Positions 46,201 through 55,700 of a stretch of DNA of 64,000 nucleotides are shown piece by piece. The stretch comes from Haliclona indistincta (lineage: Eukaryota; Porifera; Demospongiae; Haplosclerida; Chalinidae), in the NCBI GenBank assembly GCA_964017065.1, contig OZ024784.1, positions 18,904,905 through 18,968,904 of the forward strand, in the 5' to 3' direction. Made by a program: the position numbers and the translations under genes. The notes beneath the pieces were generated by a model, which had not been told where the DNA came from, ran no database searches, and was given only the letters and a program-made list of their open reading frames with translations. Within the stretch, counting starts at the first letter, position 1, and each line of letters begins with the position of its first letter.

Positions 46201-49200
46201 AAGACGCGCAGCCATTGGTTTAAAATCGGAGGAGAACACGTGGCAGAAAGAAACTCTTCAGGGCAGGGGCTTTCTTTATTTCTCTGATTGTAGTCGTGAA
46301 ACCATTCTGTGATGTTTTTAACTGCCCATCGAGTAGCCGTGGCGGTGTTTTTCGGTACCGACGGTTTAGACAGTTCTTCAATGGCGTCATTAGAAGCAGT
46401 ACAAAATCGGCGCTGACCTTTCAACGAGAGCGAGAGTCTTCTTCTCTTGCTCGCTGGTTCTTTGCCTTTCTCCATTCACATTTAGTACACTCAATGACTT
46501 GTAGATTCGACGATGGAGACGGATTTTCAACAAGCCACCTGGAGACAGTTTCAAGCGCTCTAGCTGCACACACGGGAACACATGGTGCTTGCGCATGCGT
46601 ACATACACACACCACCGGAAGTATGGCTTCATGCGAGATAAATTCGTTATATCACGTGCACTCGTGCAATATTGATTTATATGACCTCGCCCTCGGGCTC
46701 GGTCATATAAATCCAATATAGCACTCGTGCTGTGATATAACATATACCTAAAGCTAGCCCATGTCAACATGTCTGTCTGATAGCACTAAAGCTAGTCCAT
46801 GTCAACATGTTTGTCTGTATATAGCACTAAAGCTAGCCCATGTCAACATGTCTGTCTGTATATAGCACTAAAGCTAGCCCATGTCAACATGTCTGTATAT
46901 AGCACTAAAGCTAGCCCATGTCAACATGTCTGTATGTAGCACTAAAGTTAGCCCATGTCAACATGTCTGTCTGTATATAGCACTAAAGCTAGCCCATGTC
47001 AACATGTCTGTCTGTATGTAGCACTAAAGCTAGCCCATGTCAACATGTCTGTCTGTATATAGCACTAAAGCTAGCCCATGTCAACATGTCTGTCTGTATG
47101 TAGCACTAAAGCTAGCCCATGTCAACATGTCTGTCTGTATATAGCACTAAAGCTAGCCCATGTCAACATGTCTGTCTGTATGTAGCACTAAAGCTAGCCC
47201 ATGTCAACATGTCTGTCTGTATATAGCACTAAAGCTAGCCCATGTCAACATGTCTGTATATAGCACTAAAGCTAGCCCATGTCAACATGTCTGTCTGTAT
47301 ATAGCACTAAAGCTAGCCCATGTCAACATGTCTGTCTGTATGTAGCACTAAAGCTAGTCCATGTCAACATGTCTGTCTGTATGTAGCACTAAAGCTAGCC
47401 CATGTCAACATGTCTGTCTGTATGTAGCACTAAAGCTAGCCCATGTCAACATGTCTGTATGTAGCACTAAAGCTAGCCCATGTCAACATGTCTGTCTGTA
47501 TATAGCACTAAAGCTAGCCCATGTCAACATGTCTGTCTGTATGTAGCACTAAAGCTAGCCCATGTCAACATGTCTGTCTGTATATAGCACTAAAGCTAGC
47601 CCATGTCAACATGTCTGTATATAGCACTAAAGCTAGCCCATGTCAACATGTCTGTATGTAGCACTAAAGCTAGCCCATGTCAACATGTCTGTATGTAGCA
47701 CTAAAGCTAGCCCATGTCAACATGTCTGTATATAGCATTATATCCCACTGAAGCCATACTTCAAAGGATATTGCAGTGCTATAAATGTGATATAGCACGC
47801 TCAGTGCATATAAATCCCTTTGATGTTTGATATATGCACTGTGGTTATCAAAATAATTCTATTCAGTAACCCACTAATTGTTCATCAGGAAATGAATATT
47901 TGGAATAAATACAGGTATATATGGCGTATTGAATATGGGAAACATGGGATAAACATTGTATAACCATTGTCAACAGTGAGACTGAAACTTTCATGTTCAT
48001 TCAGTCATTATTTATGATTGTTCGCCAGCTGGTTCATTTCCAAAGTGGGATCCATGTGGCATCGGAGGATAATACAGCGCAGCATAAGGATCAGGAACTG
48101 GAGGGAAGCACATCTGTGGCATTGCAGAAGAGTAGACATTCACGGTGCAGTTGTTGTATTGTGTCGCTGGTTGGCAAGATGCACTGGTGACTTTCGAACT
48201 GGTTTCTTCTTGCTTGCTATTACTTGGACCTTCTTCGAAAGTCTCCTTTTCTCCGCTCAAAATCTTGGAAACCTGTAGATTCTGCTTGTCAGTTACCCTT
48301 TCATACAGTCGAAGAGCATCTAGCGAACGATGACCAGTTCTAGCTTGGATTATTCGCTCTGGTACACCTGCATCAAAAAGTGAGCTTGCTCCAGCTACTC
48401 GCAAACTGTGATTTGTTTTTTTTCCCGGTACACCTGCATCAGAGCACATACTTGGCACCATTTTTGCTAGTTGGTTACGACCGACAGGCACTGCTGCGAA
48501 CCATGGATGTGTAGAATCCCTAGGTTTTGATGGCAAAGGTCGACAATAGAAGATGTCCTTTTCAATTGCCGCCTTGGGTAATTTGCTGATGTAAAGGTCG
48601 AGGAGAAATACATGACACCTACAGCCAGCACTTGGATTAGCAACGATAGTCACACTTTTATGTTCGAGCCTCAACTCAGACAGACCTCCTTTCCGGTTCT
48701 TCGATGAATTTTCGCTGTACACATACTTGTCTGGATTTTTACTTCTTTCCAGCTGAGACAACTGCAAATCTCTGTGTTCTTGGCATCCCCTTAAACAAAA
48801 GCATTTCCCATTGTAGAAAAAAACGGAACGAAGAAGACCTAAAGGGGTATCAATGTTGAGCGTTTCCGTTTCCCACAGGAGGTCTTCATCACTGGTTGTA
48901 ATAGGCTCAGTGTGCTTTGAATTCGCTCCAACTCCTGATGCTCGTAGAGACTTGAACAAGTTGTCTAGCAATGCAGTGAATTCAGAAAACATGGGATCTT
49001 TCCTAGCCAGAAAATTGGGATACGACGGATTCTGACCTCTCATGTGTCTCAGGAATCCCGTAAGTAGAACGTAAAGTGTCTTTGGCGGATAATTTTCTCC
49101 ATTCTTTGTCCTCGTTTCCGTGGTAAAGACGCGCAGCCATTGGTTTAAAATCGGAGGAGAACACGTGGCAGAAAGAAACTCTTCAGGGCAGGGGCTTTCT

Positions 49201-52200
49201 TTATTTCTCTGATTGTAGTCGTGAAACCATTCTGTGATGTTTTTAACTGCCCATCGAGTAGCCGTGGCGGTGTTTTTCGGTACCGACGGTTTAGACAGTT
49301 CTTCAATGGCGTCATTAGAAGCAGTACAAAATCGGCGCTGACCTTTCAACGAGAGCGAGAGTCTTCTTCTCTTGCTCGCTGGTTCTTTGCCTTTCTCCAT
49401 TCACATTTAGTACACTCAATGACTTGTAGATTCGACGATGGAGACGGATTTTCAACAAGCCACCTGGAGACAGTTTCAAGCGCTCTAGCTGCACACACGG
49501 GAACACGTGGTGCTTGCGCATGCGTACATACACACACCACCGGAAGTATGGCTTCATGCGAGATAAATTCGTTATATCACGTGCACTCGTGCAATATTGA
49601 TTTATATGACCTCGCCCTCGGGCTCGGTCATATAAATCCAATATAGCACTCGTGCTGTGATATAACATATACCTAAAGCTAGCCCATGTCAACATGTCTG
49701 TCTGATAGCACTAAAGCTAGTCCATGTCAACATGTTTGTCTGTATATAGCACTAAAGCTAGCCCATGTCAACATGTCTGTCTGTATATAGCACTAAAGCT
49801 AGCCCATGTCAACATGTCTGTATATAGCACTAAAGCTAGCCCATGTCAACATGTCTGTATGTAGCACTAAAGTTAGCCCATGTCAACATGTCTGTCTGTA
49901 TATAGCACTAAAGCTAGCCCATGTCAACATGTCTGTCTGTATGTAGCACTAAAGCTAGCCCATGTCAACATGTCTGTCTGTATATAGCACTAAAGCTAGC
50001 CCATGTCAACATGTCTGTCTGTATGTAGCACTAAAGCTAGCCCATGTCAACATGTCTGTCTGTATATAGCACTAAAGCTAGCCCATGTCAACATGTCTGT
50101 CTGTATGTAGCACTAAAGCTAGCCCATGTCAACATGTCTGTCTGTATATAGCACTAAAGCTAGCCCATGTCAACATGTCTGTATATAGCACTAAAGCTAG
50201 CCCATGTCAACATGTCTGTCTGTATATAGCACTAAAGCTAGCCCATGTCAACATGTCTGTCTGTATATAGCACTAAAGCTAGCCCATGTCAACATGTCTG
50301 TCTGTATATAGCACTAAAGCTAGCCCATGTCAACATGTCTGTCTGTATGTAGCACTAAAGCTAGCCCATGTCAACATGTCTGTCTGTATATAGCACTAAA
50401 GCTAGCCCATGTCAACATGTCTGTCTGTATATAGCACTAAAGCTAGCCCATGTCAACATGTCTGTCTGTATATAGCACTAAAGCTAGCCCATGTCAACAT
50501 GTCTGTCTGTATATAGCACTAAAGCTAGCCCATGTCAACATGTCTGTCTGTATGTAGCACTAAAGCTAGCCCATGTCAACATGTCTGTATATAGCACTAA
50601 AGCTAGCCCATGTCAACATGTCTGTCTGTATATAGCACTAAAGCTAGCCCATGTCAACATGTCTGTCTGTATATAGCACTAAAGCTAGCCCATGTCAACA
50701 TGTCTGTCTGTATATAGCACTAAAGCTAGCCCATGTCAACATGTCTGTCTGTATATAGCACTAAAGCTAGCCCATGTCAACATGTCTGTCTGTATATAGC
50801 ACTAAAGCTAGCCCATGTCAACATGTCTGTCTGTATGTAGCACTAAAGCTAGCCCATGTCAACATGTCTGTATATAGCACTAAAGCTAGTCCATGTCAAC
50901 ATGTCTGTCTGTATATAGCACTAAAGCTAGCCCATGTCAACATGTCTGTCTGTATATAGCACTAAAGCTAGCCCATGTCAACATGTCTGTATATAGCACT
51001 AAAGCTAGCCCATGTCAACATGTCTGTCTGTATATAGCACTAAAGCTAGCCCATGTCAACATGTCTGTATATAGCACTAAAGCTAGCCCATGTCAACATG
51101 TCTGTCTGTATATAGCACTAAAGCTAGCCCATGTCAACATGTCTGTCTGTATAATTATAGCACTAAAGCTAGCCCATGTCAACATGTCTGTCTGTATATA
51201 GCACTAAAGCTAGCCCATGTCAACATGTCTGTCTGTATATAGCACTAAAGCTAGCCCATGTCAACATGTACACTAGAAAACTTGTAGAAAGAGAGAAGAG
51301 GAAAAGGTGAGTGGGTGTGGTTGGTGTCTTCACTGTGTTGTGGGTGTGTCCTAAAGTATTGCTAAGCAACATGGCCTGATAGGAGGTAAACAAAGGATCA
51401 GTGGTGAGTGAATCATGGTAGCATTATAGAGTACTAGTATGATAATGTGTGTACAGCATTCAAGAGAAAGTTCTGTAAGGAAGAAAGGTATGTGCTCACA
51501 GACATTGACAAGAGGCTTTCTCACTGTGTTAGAGAGCTGAGGAATAAGTTGAGACCACTAGCTAGACTACTAAATGCTGAGGAATATGAGAAGCTAGTGA
51601 GCTCTATGAAACGTGAGTGACTGTGTGATCAGTAGTATGTGTGCTGTATTATAGCTGTCTCTTGTATTGGTAGGAGAGAGGCAGTTGAAGCAAAGGATCA
51701 AAGATCTCGCTATGTATCGGAGACACGGCATCACTAAGAGTGATGGTAAGGGTGACACGTGTGATCCTCTCTTATGGTGCCTCCTCTCTCAGATTGTGGT
51801 GAGTTCGATATGTTACGACAAGAACAAGAGAAAATGAAAGAGAACAAGGTAGACACATGTGTTGCAATAAAATTATCTTCCTCTGAATCTTTTTCTCCCT
51901 TCAAATTTCAGGAAATGTTTGGTCTCAGGTAATTCGCACACTTTTCAGTTACTGTCATGCATCCTGCCTTCCTTCTCTCTCTTTGTCATTATTTTTACCT
52001 CCTTCACTTCTCTGTATAGTGATGAACCAGTGTCACCAGGTGAGATACTCTAGTAGTAACAAGTAACTGCAGGTATCTCAGTGTTGTACGTGTGTGTAGA
52101 CATTGAGCTGACCTTACCACCAGAGATAGCCCTACTGTCATCATCAGAGAGGAAGGTACCATAACCTGACGATCCGACCACACCCACTTACCCACTCACC

Positions 52201-52661
52201 TCACCCACCCACTCACCTCACCCACCTTCTCACCCACCCACTCACTCACCCACTCACTCACCCACTCACTCACCTACTCACTCACCTACTCACTCACTCT
52301 CTCACTCACCCTTACTGACCTACCCACCCACTCACTCACCCTTGCTCACCCTTGCTCACCCACCCACCTACTCACTCACCCACACACTCACTCACTCACC
52401 TACCCACCCACCCACTCACTTACTCATTGTAGCTGTGTCAGTCATTATCTCTGAAGCCTCTGGTCTATCTCAATATTAAAGCTGATGTACTCAAGGTATG
52501 TGGCGCCATCATCCAGTACATCATGTGTGTGTGTGTGTCTATAGTCCTCTAAGCGACATGGCTATCCTAGCAGTAACAAGACAGTCAAACTACCCAAATC
52601 AATCAGTTCAGATACTAAACAGAAATTACTGAAACATTTTACTAGAGCAGGATGGATCTAA
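38152..52661 (+). CDS. TADA2B: Transcriptional adapter 2-beta (SAGA complex ADA2b)
   Basis: Exons read in continuous phase: 38152-38161, 38247-38428, 38518-38653, 38754-38804, 38852-38905, 39138-39232, 40055-40130, 51243-51306, 51357-51385, 51457-51612, 51674-51745, 51794-51848, 51912-51928, 52020-52039, 52100-52155, 52433-52495, 52545-52661. Domains: ZZ-type zinc finger (YQCGYCGCDI...CAEC), SANT/Myb (EEVLLLDAVEQDGFGNWEDI, then HYNDVYVNGTIG), the ADA2 core (LSYLPLRDDFEKEYNNDAE, then LKLAHVNMYTRKLVERE), coiled coil (ELRNKLRPLARLL, IKDLAMYRRHGITK) and a SWIRM-like end (LCQSLSLKPLVYLNIK...HFTRAGWI). The protein links the GCN5 acetyltransferase to SAGA in the nucleus. The C-terminal half of the ZZ finger lacks clear ligands. 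Intron 7 (40131-51242) is expanded by satellite DNA. The small exons 13-15 are the least certain. Confidence 0.9.
38654..38730 (+). repeat. GT-rich tract at a TADA2B intron start
   Basis: (GTGTGTGC) variants start at the 5' splice site of the intron after exon 3. Confidence 0.8.
38936..39128. repeat. CT-rich minisatellite in TADA2B intron 5
   Basis: Tandem TCCCTCCGCTCTCCCTTCC and CCCTCCTT units make up most of the intron between exons 5 and 6, with a pyrimidine-rich run into the CTCCAG acceptor. Open frames on either strand are low-complexity artefacts. Confidence 0.85.
39505..39995. mobile_element. Probable TIR element in TADA2B intron 6
   Basis: TTCCGAGAGAGAGCCTGCTC...CTAATCTCAC at about 39541-39575 is loosely inverted at about 39950-39985 (GTGAGATTAG...GACGGAAT). 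The 60-codon frame inside has no recognisable domain. Confidence 0.4.
40131..40220 (+). repeat. GT microsatellite at start of TADA2B intron 7
   Basis: GTGAGTGTACGCGG followed by (GT)n directly at the donor site; it leads into the satellite. Confidence 0.85.
42162..43550 (-). CDS. Crypton tyrosine recombinase, copy 1
   Basis: An intact 462-residue protein of the DUF3504/Crypton type. An N-terminal basic patch (KRRR, 10-13) precedes a SAM-like region (about 45-150) and a catalytic domain. Catalytic candidates are Arg204 in FCLRGCQEHRD, His331 and Arg334 in NHSLR, His357 in TGHRS and Tyr366 in LRLYER, so the R-HxxR-H-Y set is complete. The family cuts and joins DNA through a 3'-phosphotyrosine and inserts circular intermediates. 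The C-terminus (about 385-462) is Ser/Thr/Pro-rich without a known DNA-binding domain. It is antisense to TADA2B within its intron. Confidence 0.88.
   Translation of the reverse strand: MEKGKEPASKRRRLSLSLKGQRRFCTASNDAIEELSKPSVPKNTATATRWAVKNITEWFHDYNQRNKESPCPEEFLSATCSPPILNQWLRVFTTETRTKNGENYPPKTLYVLLTGFLRHMRGQNPSYPNFLARKDPMFSEFTALLDNLFKSLRASGVGANSKHTEPITTSDEDLLWETETLNIDTPLGLLRSVFFYNGKCFCLRGCQEHRDLQLSQLERSKNPDKYVYSENSSKNRKGGLSELRLEHKSVTIVANPSAGCRCHVFLLDLYISKLPKAAIEKDIFYCRPLPSKPRDSTHPWFAAVPVGRNQLAKMVPSMCSDAGVPGKKTNHSLRVAGASSLFDAGVPERIIQARTGHRSLDALRLYERVTDKQNLQVSKILSGEKETFEEGPSNSKQEETSSKVTSASCQPATQYNNCTVNVYSSAMPQMCFPPVPDPYAALYYPPMPHGSHFGNEPAGEQS
43721..43816. repeat. 96 bp palindrome beside Crypton copy 1
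   Basis: GTTATATCAC...AATATTGATTTATATGACC pairs with GGTCATATAAATCCAATATA...GTGATATAAC around a CTCGCCCTCGGGCTC centre. Identical palindromes recur at 46646-46741 and 49571-49666. It lies upstream of the recombinase start and could act as promoter or recombination site. Confidence 0.8.
44813..46747 (-). mobile_element. Crypton element, copy 2
   Basis: The same element and flanking satellite, offset exactly 2,925 bp from copy 1. It is part of a tandem higher-order repeat rather than an independent insertion. Confidence 0.78.
45087..46475 (-). CDS. Crypton tyrosine recombinase, copy 2
   Basis: Protein identical to copy 1 (42162-43550) at all 462 residues, with the complete R-HxxR-H-Y set. The only nearby difference I found is a G-to-A in the 5' flank (CACATGG at about 46580 where copies 1 and 3 have CACGTGG). 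Confidence 0.88.
   Translation of the reverse strand: MEKGKEPASKRRRLSLSLKGQRRFCTASNDAIEELSKPSVPKNTATATRWAVKNITEWFHDYNQRNKESPCPEEFLSATCSPPILNQWLRVFTTETRTKNGENYPPKTLYVLLTGFLRHMRGQNPSYPNFLARKDPMFSEFTALLDNLFKSLRASGVGANSKHTEPITTSDEDLLWETETLNIDTPLGLLRSVFFYNGKCFCLRGCQEHRDLQLSQLERSKNPDKYVYSENSSKNRKGGLSELRLEHKSVTIVANPSAGCRCHVFLLDLYISKLPKAAIEKDIFYCRPLPSKPRDSTHPWFAAVPVGRNQLAKMVPSMCSDAGVPGKKTNHSLRVAGASSLFDAGVPERIIQARTGHRSLDALRLYERVTDKQNLQVSKILSGEKETFEEGPSNSKQEETSSKVTSASCQPATQYNNCTVNVYSSAMPQMCFPPVPDPYAALYYPPMPHGSHFGNEPAGEQS
47738..49672 (-). mobile_element. Crypton element, copy 3
   Basis: Third member of the 2,925 bp tandem series; after it the satellite continues into exon 8 of TADA2B. Confidence 0.78.
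48012..49400 (-). CDS. Crypton tyrosine recombinase, copy 3
   Basis: Protein identical to copies 1 and 2, with all catalytic candidates kept. Lack of divergence, including at silent sites as far as I could follow, means a very recent duplication or an assembly duplication. Confidence 0.88.
   Translation of the reverse strand: MEKGKEPASKRRRLSLSLKGQRRFCTASNDAIEELSKPSVPKNTATATRWAVKNITEWFHDYNQRNKESPCPEEFLSATCSPPILNQWLRVFTTETRTKNGENYPPKTLYVLLTGFLRHMRGQNPSYPNFLARKDPMFSEFTALLDNLFKSLRASGVGANSKHTEPITTSDEDLLWETETLNIDTPLGLLRSVFFYNGKCFCLRGCQEHRDLQLSQLERSKNPDKYVYSENSSKNRKGGLSELRLEHKSVTIVANPSAGCRCHVFLLDLYISKLPKAAIEKDIFYCRPLPSKPRDSTHPWFAAVPVGRNQLAKMVPSMCSDAGVPGKKTNHSLRVAGASSLFDAGVPERIIQARTGHRSLDALRLYERVTDKQNLQVSKILSGEKETFEEGPSNSKQEETSSKVTSASCQPATQYNNCTVNVYSSAMPQMCFPPVPDPYAALYYPPMPHGSHFGNEPAGEQS
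52185..52430. repeat. CACTCACC minisatellite in TADA2B intron 15
   Basis: Tandem CACTCACC/CACCCACC units fill the intron before the CATTGTAG acceptor at 52432. Confidence 0.85.
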
Positions 52662-52792
52662 CACACCACATACACATCTTACACACAATAGTGATTTCAT
52701 CAATAATAATTCACATCAGTTATGCCACTAAGGTCAATGTTCTAGAATACGATAGGAGTGACAGGACATCTACACACACAACATAAAACAAC
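52662..52792. terminator. Convergent 3' ends of TADA2B and gene B
   Basis: Only 131 bp separate the two stop codons. No clear AATAAA is visible in either direction, so polyadenylation signals are unassigned and the transcripts may overlap. Confidence 0.35.
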
Positions 52793-55700
52793 TTAAGCAT
52801 TCATACGAGGCTGTTCAATGGACGCTTGGTGAGTCAAGGCAGAAGAGCACCCAGAAGTATCCTGTAGGTGAAAGAAACATCATGACTGTGGGAAAGTGAT
52901 TTGGAAAGTACTTGTATGATGTACGTAAAAAATAAGTGCAAGACTGGTGCAAAATACAAATCTGGGTCATTCATTGTGTGCTGTAACTCACTGAGAATGG
53001 GTGTATATCACTACTAGAGGGGTTGTCCGAGTGACCAACAGGCTCTAGTTGTTTCGACAGGTCAGATCGTGTCAGAGCAGGTGCCAGAGAGTGCATTGGG
53101 CCATAAGTGGTGTCAGCTGGCTGATGCTTCTCTATCAGTTCAATAAAGTGTTCCTTCAAGAGCAGTATAGTAGCAGTGTCATGATCCTGTGAGTCACTGA
53201 TCATTGCTGTCTCCTGCAGCTCTTCAGTACTTGATGACACACTGCGGTATCACAGTAGCTAGGTCCCTTCATTATAGCATTCTTGATGACTAGTAGACTC
53301 AGTGCCTTGTTGTGTAAGCTACTCTCACTCCAGATGCTCTCAGCAACACTCACTGGAACATACAGTAATGGAGTCTTGTCACTAGTTGGTCCTATCACAA
53401 CACGTGAAGGGTATCCTAGGAAGACGGCAGCCTGTCTGAGCTCTGTTACTAGTGTCGGTTGGTGCCGTGGTTGGATCATATTAGCAATGATCTCAATATA
53501 CTCTAGTGATACTGGTAGTCCATTAAGACATGATAGGCAGTGAAGCAGTCTCTGAGCTGCAGTGGAGAGTGTGCCACACACTGCACTGATCACAGCTAGT
53601 CTACTAGTGGCTAATTCATCATCATCCTCCATCATCTCTTCAATGCTGTGTACGGTGTACAGTAATCCCTCACTGGGTGAGCTACTGTGCTTCATGTTGT
53701 GGTGGAGTAGATACTGCACCATCCTGATCAGTATAGGAGAGCCCATAGTGAGGTGAGCTAGCTGTTGGAATGATGACTGGTCTGCTGTACTAGGAGGAAG
53801 ATGGAAGCTGCTCTGGACAGAATAGACTAGTCGCTGTGTGGCATGTAGCTCTGATAGTGGCTTGACTTCATGTACTGTCAATGGTCGATTGAGAGAGCTC
53901 CTGACATGACGCCTCATATCATCAGCAACGTCATGATTAGAGATAATGATTACATCGACATTAGAAGATTTGGGACAAGTTGGAGGTATTTCATCACAAC
54001 CATCCAGAATGATAAGAGCACGATCTGAGGACTCTGACATCATCTGTAAAATAGACCAATAATCATTACATAAAAAACAGCACGTGACTGACCTGAAGAG
54101 GCTCACTGCTATTATCATTGCTATGTAGCCACACAATGCCTCCAGGATAGTGTGAGTAGTTACTGCAGATGAAGTCAGTCACTGGCTCCACCATATCAAC
54201 ACCAGGAGGGCCACACAGCAACTGTATAAATTAAATTAATTATTATTAAGTTATGTTGCATGGGCATTAGTAATTATCATACCTGAACATCATTTAGTGA
54301 TCTACCATTCAAAGAATCAGTAAGACAATGAAGTAAATCAAAGCGAGAAAAGGCGGTGAAGCCTGTACCTAGAGAGACACGAACATCCTTTTCCTCAGAG
54401 GAGAGCGTATGTGTTACCATGATGTCCTGGCCTGTCAGCTGGTGGCCACTCCAGTGAACAAAGTTAGAATACTTAACAAAGCATCGAATGCTGTGTGAGG
54501 TTTTCTGTAGCGCCTCACTGGCCTTGTAGCCGTCAAGAAGATATCGATAAAAAAATAGCATAAAAAAACTGGCACTCTCATCAGGAGCTTTCCATAGTGA
54601 AGTGAGGACTGCTCTTGCTCCTGCCAGTAGAAAGGATCGAGCTATGCCTTGTATATCGTCTCCTCTGATCACACCTCGACCACTATCACACGAGCTCAAC
54701 ACTACTAGAGCAGTGGGAATATCCAAAGCTTCAACCTCAGCAGCATTTAGTAGCAGTGTTCCAGGATTCTCCACTGTGTGTCTTGTTATTGTCGCAATGT
54801 TATGAGAGGATGACCCCAACACAAGGAATCCACCACCAGCAGATCCACGAGTGGCTAGGTGTATCACCTTGGCCTTCTTGATCTTGGCCAGTACAGCATT
54901 CTTGGTGGCGTCTTGGTGAAGCAGTGGAGTGGTCTGGAGCATGTGAGCTACTGAGCGTGCCTCTTCAGTGGCATATGGTAGAGAAACAAGGTCCCACTCT
55001 TCCTTGTTGTACATGAATGGTGGAGTGGTGGGATTACCAACCACACACATGTCCTTACTGTCTAATGGAACCTGCACAGCTACAGGTGGCATCTGAGACA
55101 TGACACCAAGAGTGAGGAGAGAAGGTGAGTACACTATAGAGTGGCTGTCACCAAGGAAGCACTGTCTCTTAGTGTCATACAGTGCTGAGAAGGGAAGGAG
55201 CTTAGTGTAGCTATCAGGTACAAGCACCATTCTAGATCCACTGCATCCCATCATCTCTAGGATCCTCAGGAGTGGCTTGCCTATCAGGTCGAACAGTTTG
55301 GCTGCTGGAGACTCATCAGATATTGTCTGGTCCTCTAGTCCACCATATAGCTGTAGACCACCGGTCAGCATCTCACTAAGACTGTATCGTATGTAGTGAT
55401 CAAAGGTCTTTCCATCAAACATTGTCTCATCTGGTCTCTGCTCGAATGAAGTCATTTTGACCTCCTCACCATCCCATACTAGCATGCACCCACACAAGCA
55501 GTCTAGTGCCAGTGTATGATAACACAACTACTGGAACATTTGGTGTCTTGAGATGTTTTACTATAGACGAGATGCTGTCTGATTGAAGAGGAGTGTTGAG
55601 GGCAGATCCAATGCAACTAGTTTTGCTGTTCAGTAATTCCTCAAGTGTTCTGGCCCGGCATTGTTCAGCATATACAAGAGCTCTGTTGTGGTCACCAATA

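Larger units (their letters stand above)
40221..51242 (+). repeat. 41 bp satellite made of the TADA2B exon 8 splice junction
   Basis: About 130 monomers lie in four blocks (40221-41887, 43823-44812, 46748-47737, 49673-51242), separated by three Crypton insertions. The usual unit is 41 bp, with 37 bp variants lacking one TGTC. Each unit has 15 nt, TCTGTCTGTATATAG or ...GTATGTAG, followed by 26 nt, CACTAAAGCTAGCCCATGTC plus AACATG. The last copy, ending TATATAG|CACTAAAG at 51242/51243, is the real acceptor and start of TADA2B exon 8 (LKLAHVNM). The array is therefore a tandem amplification of that 3' splice site and exon start. If an upstream copy were used, the frame would end at the TAG of the next monomer. 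Confidence 0.92.

Noticed and set aside
40221..51242. Regular direct repeats reminiscent of a CRISPR array, and many 61-codon open frames
   Set aside because: Units are head-to-tail with no unique spacers, lie in a eukaryotic intron, and the frames shift with each 41 bp unit, so they are satellite artefacts.
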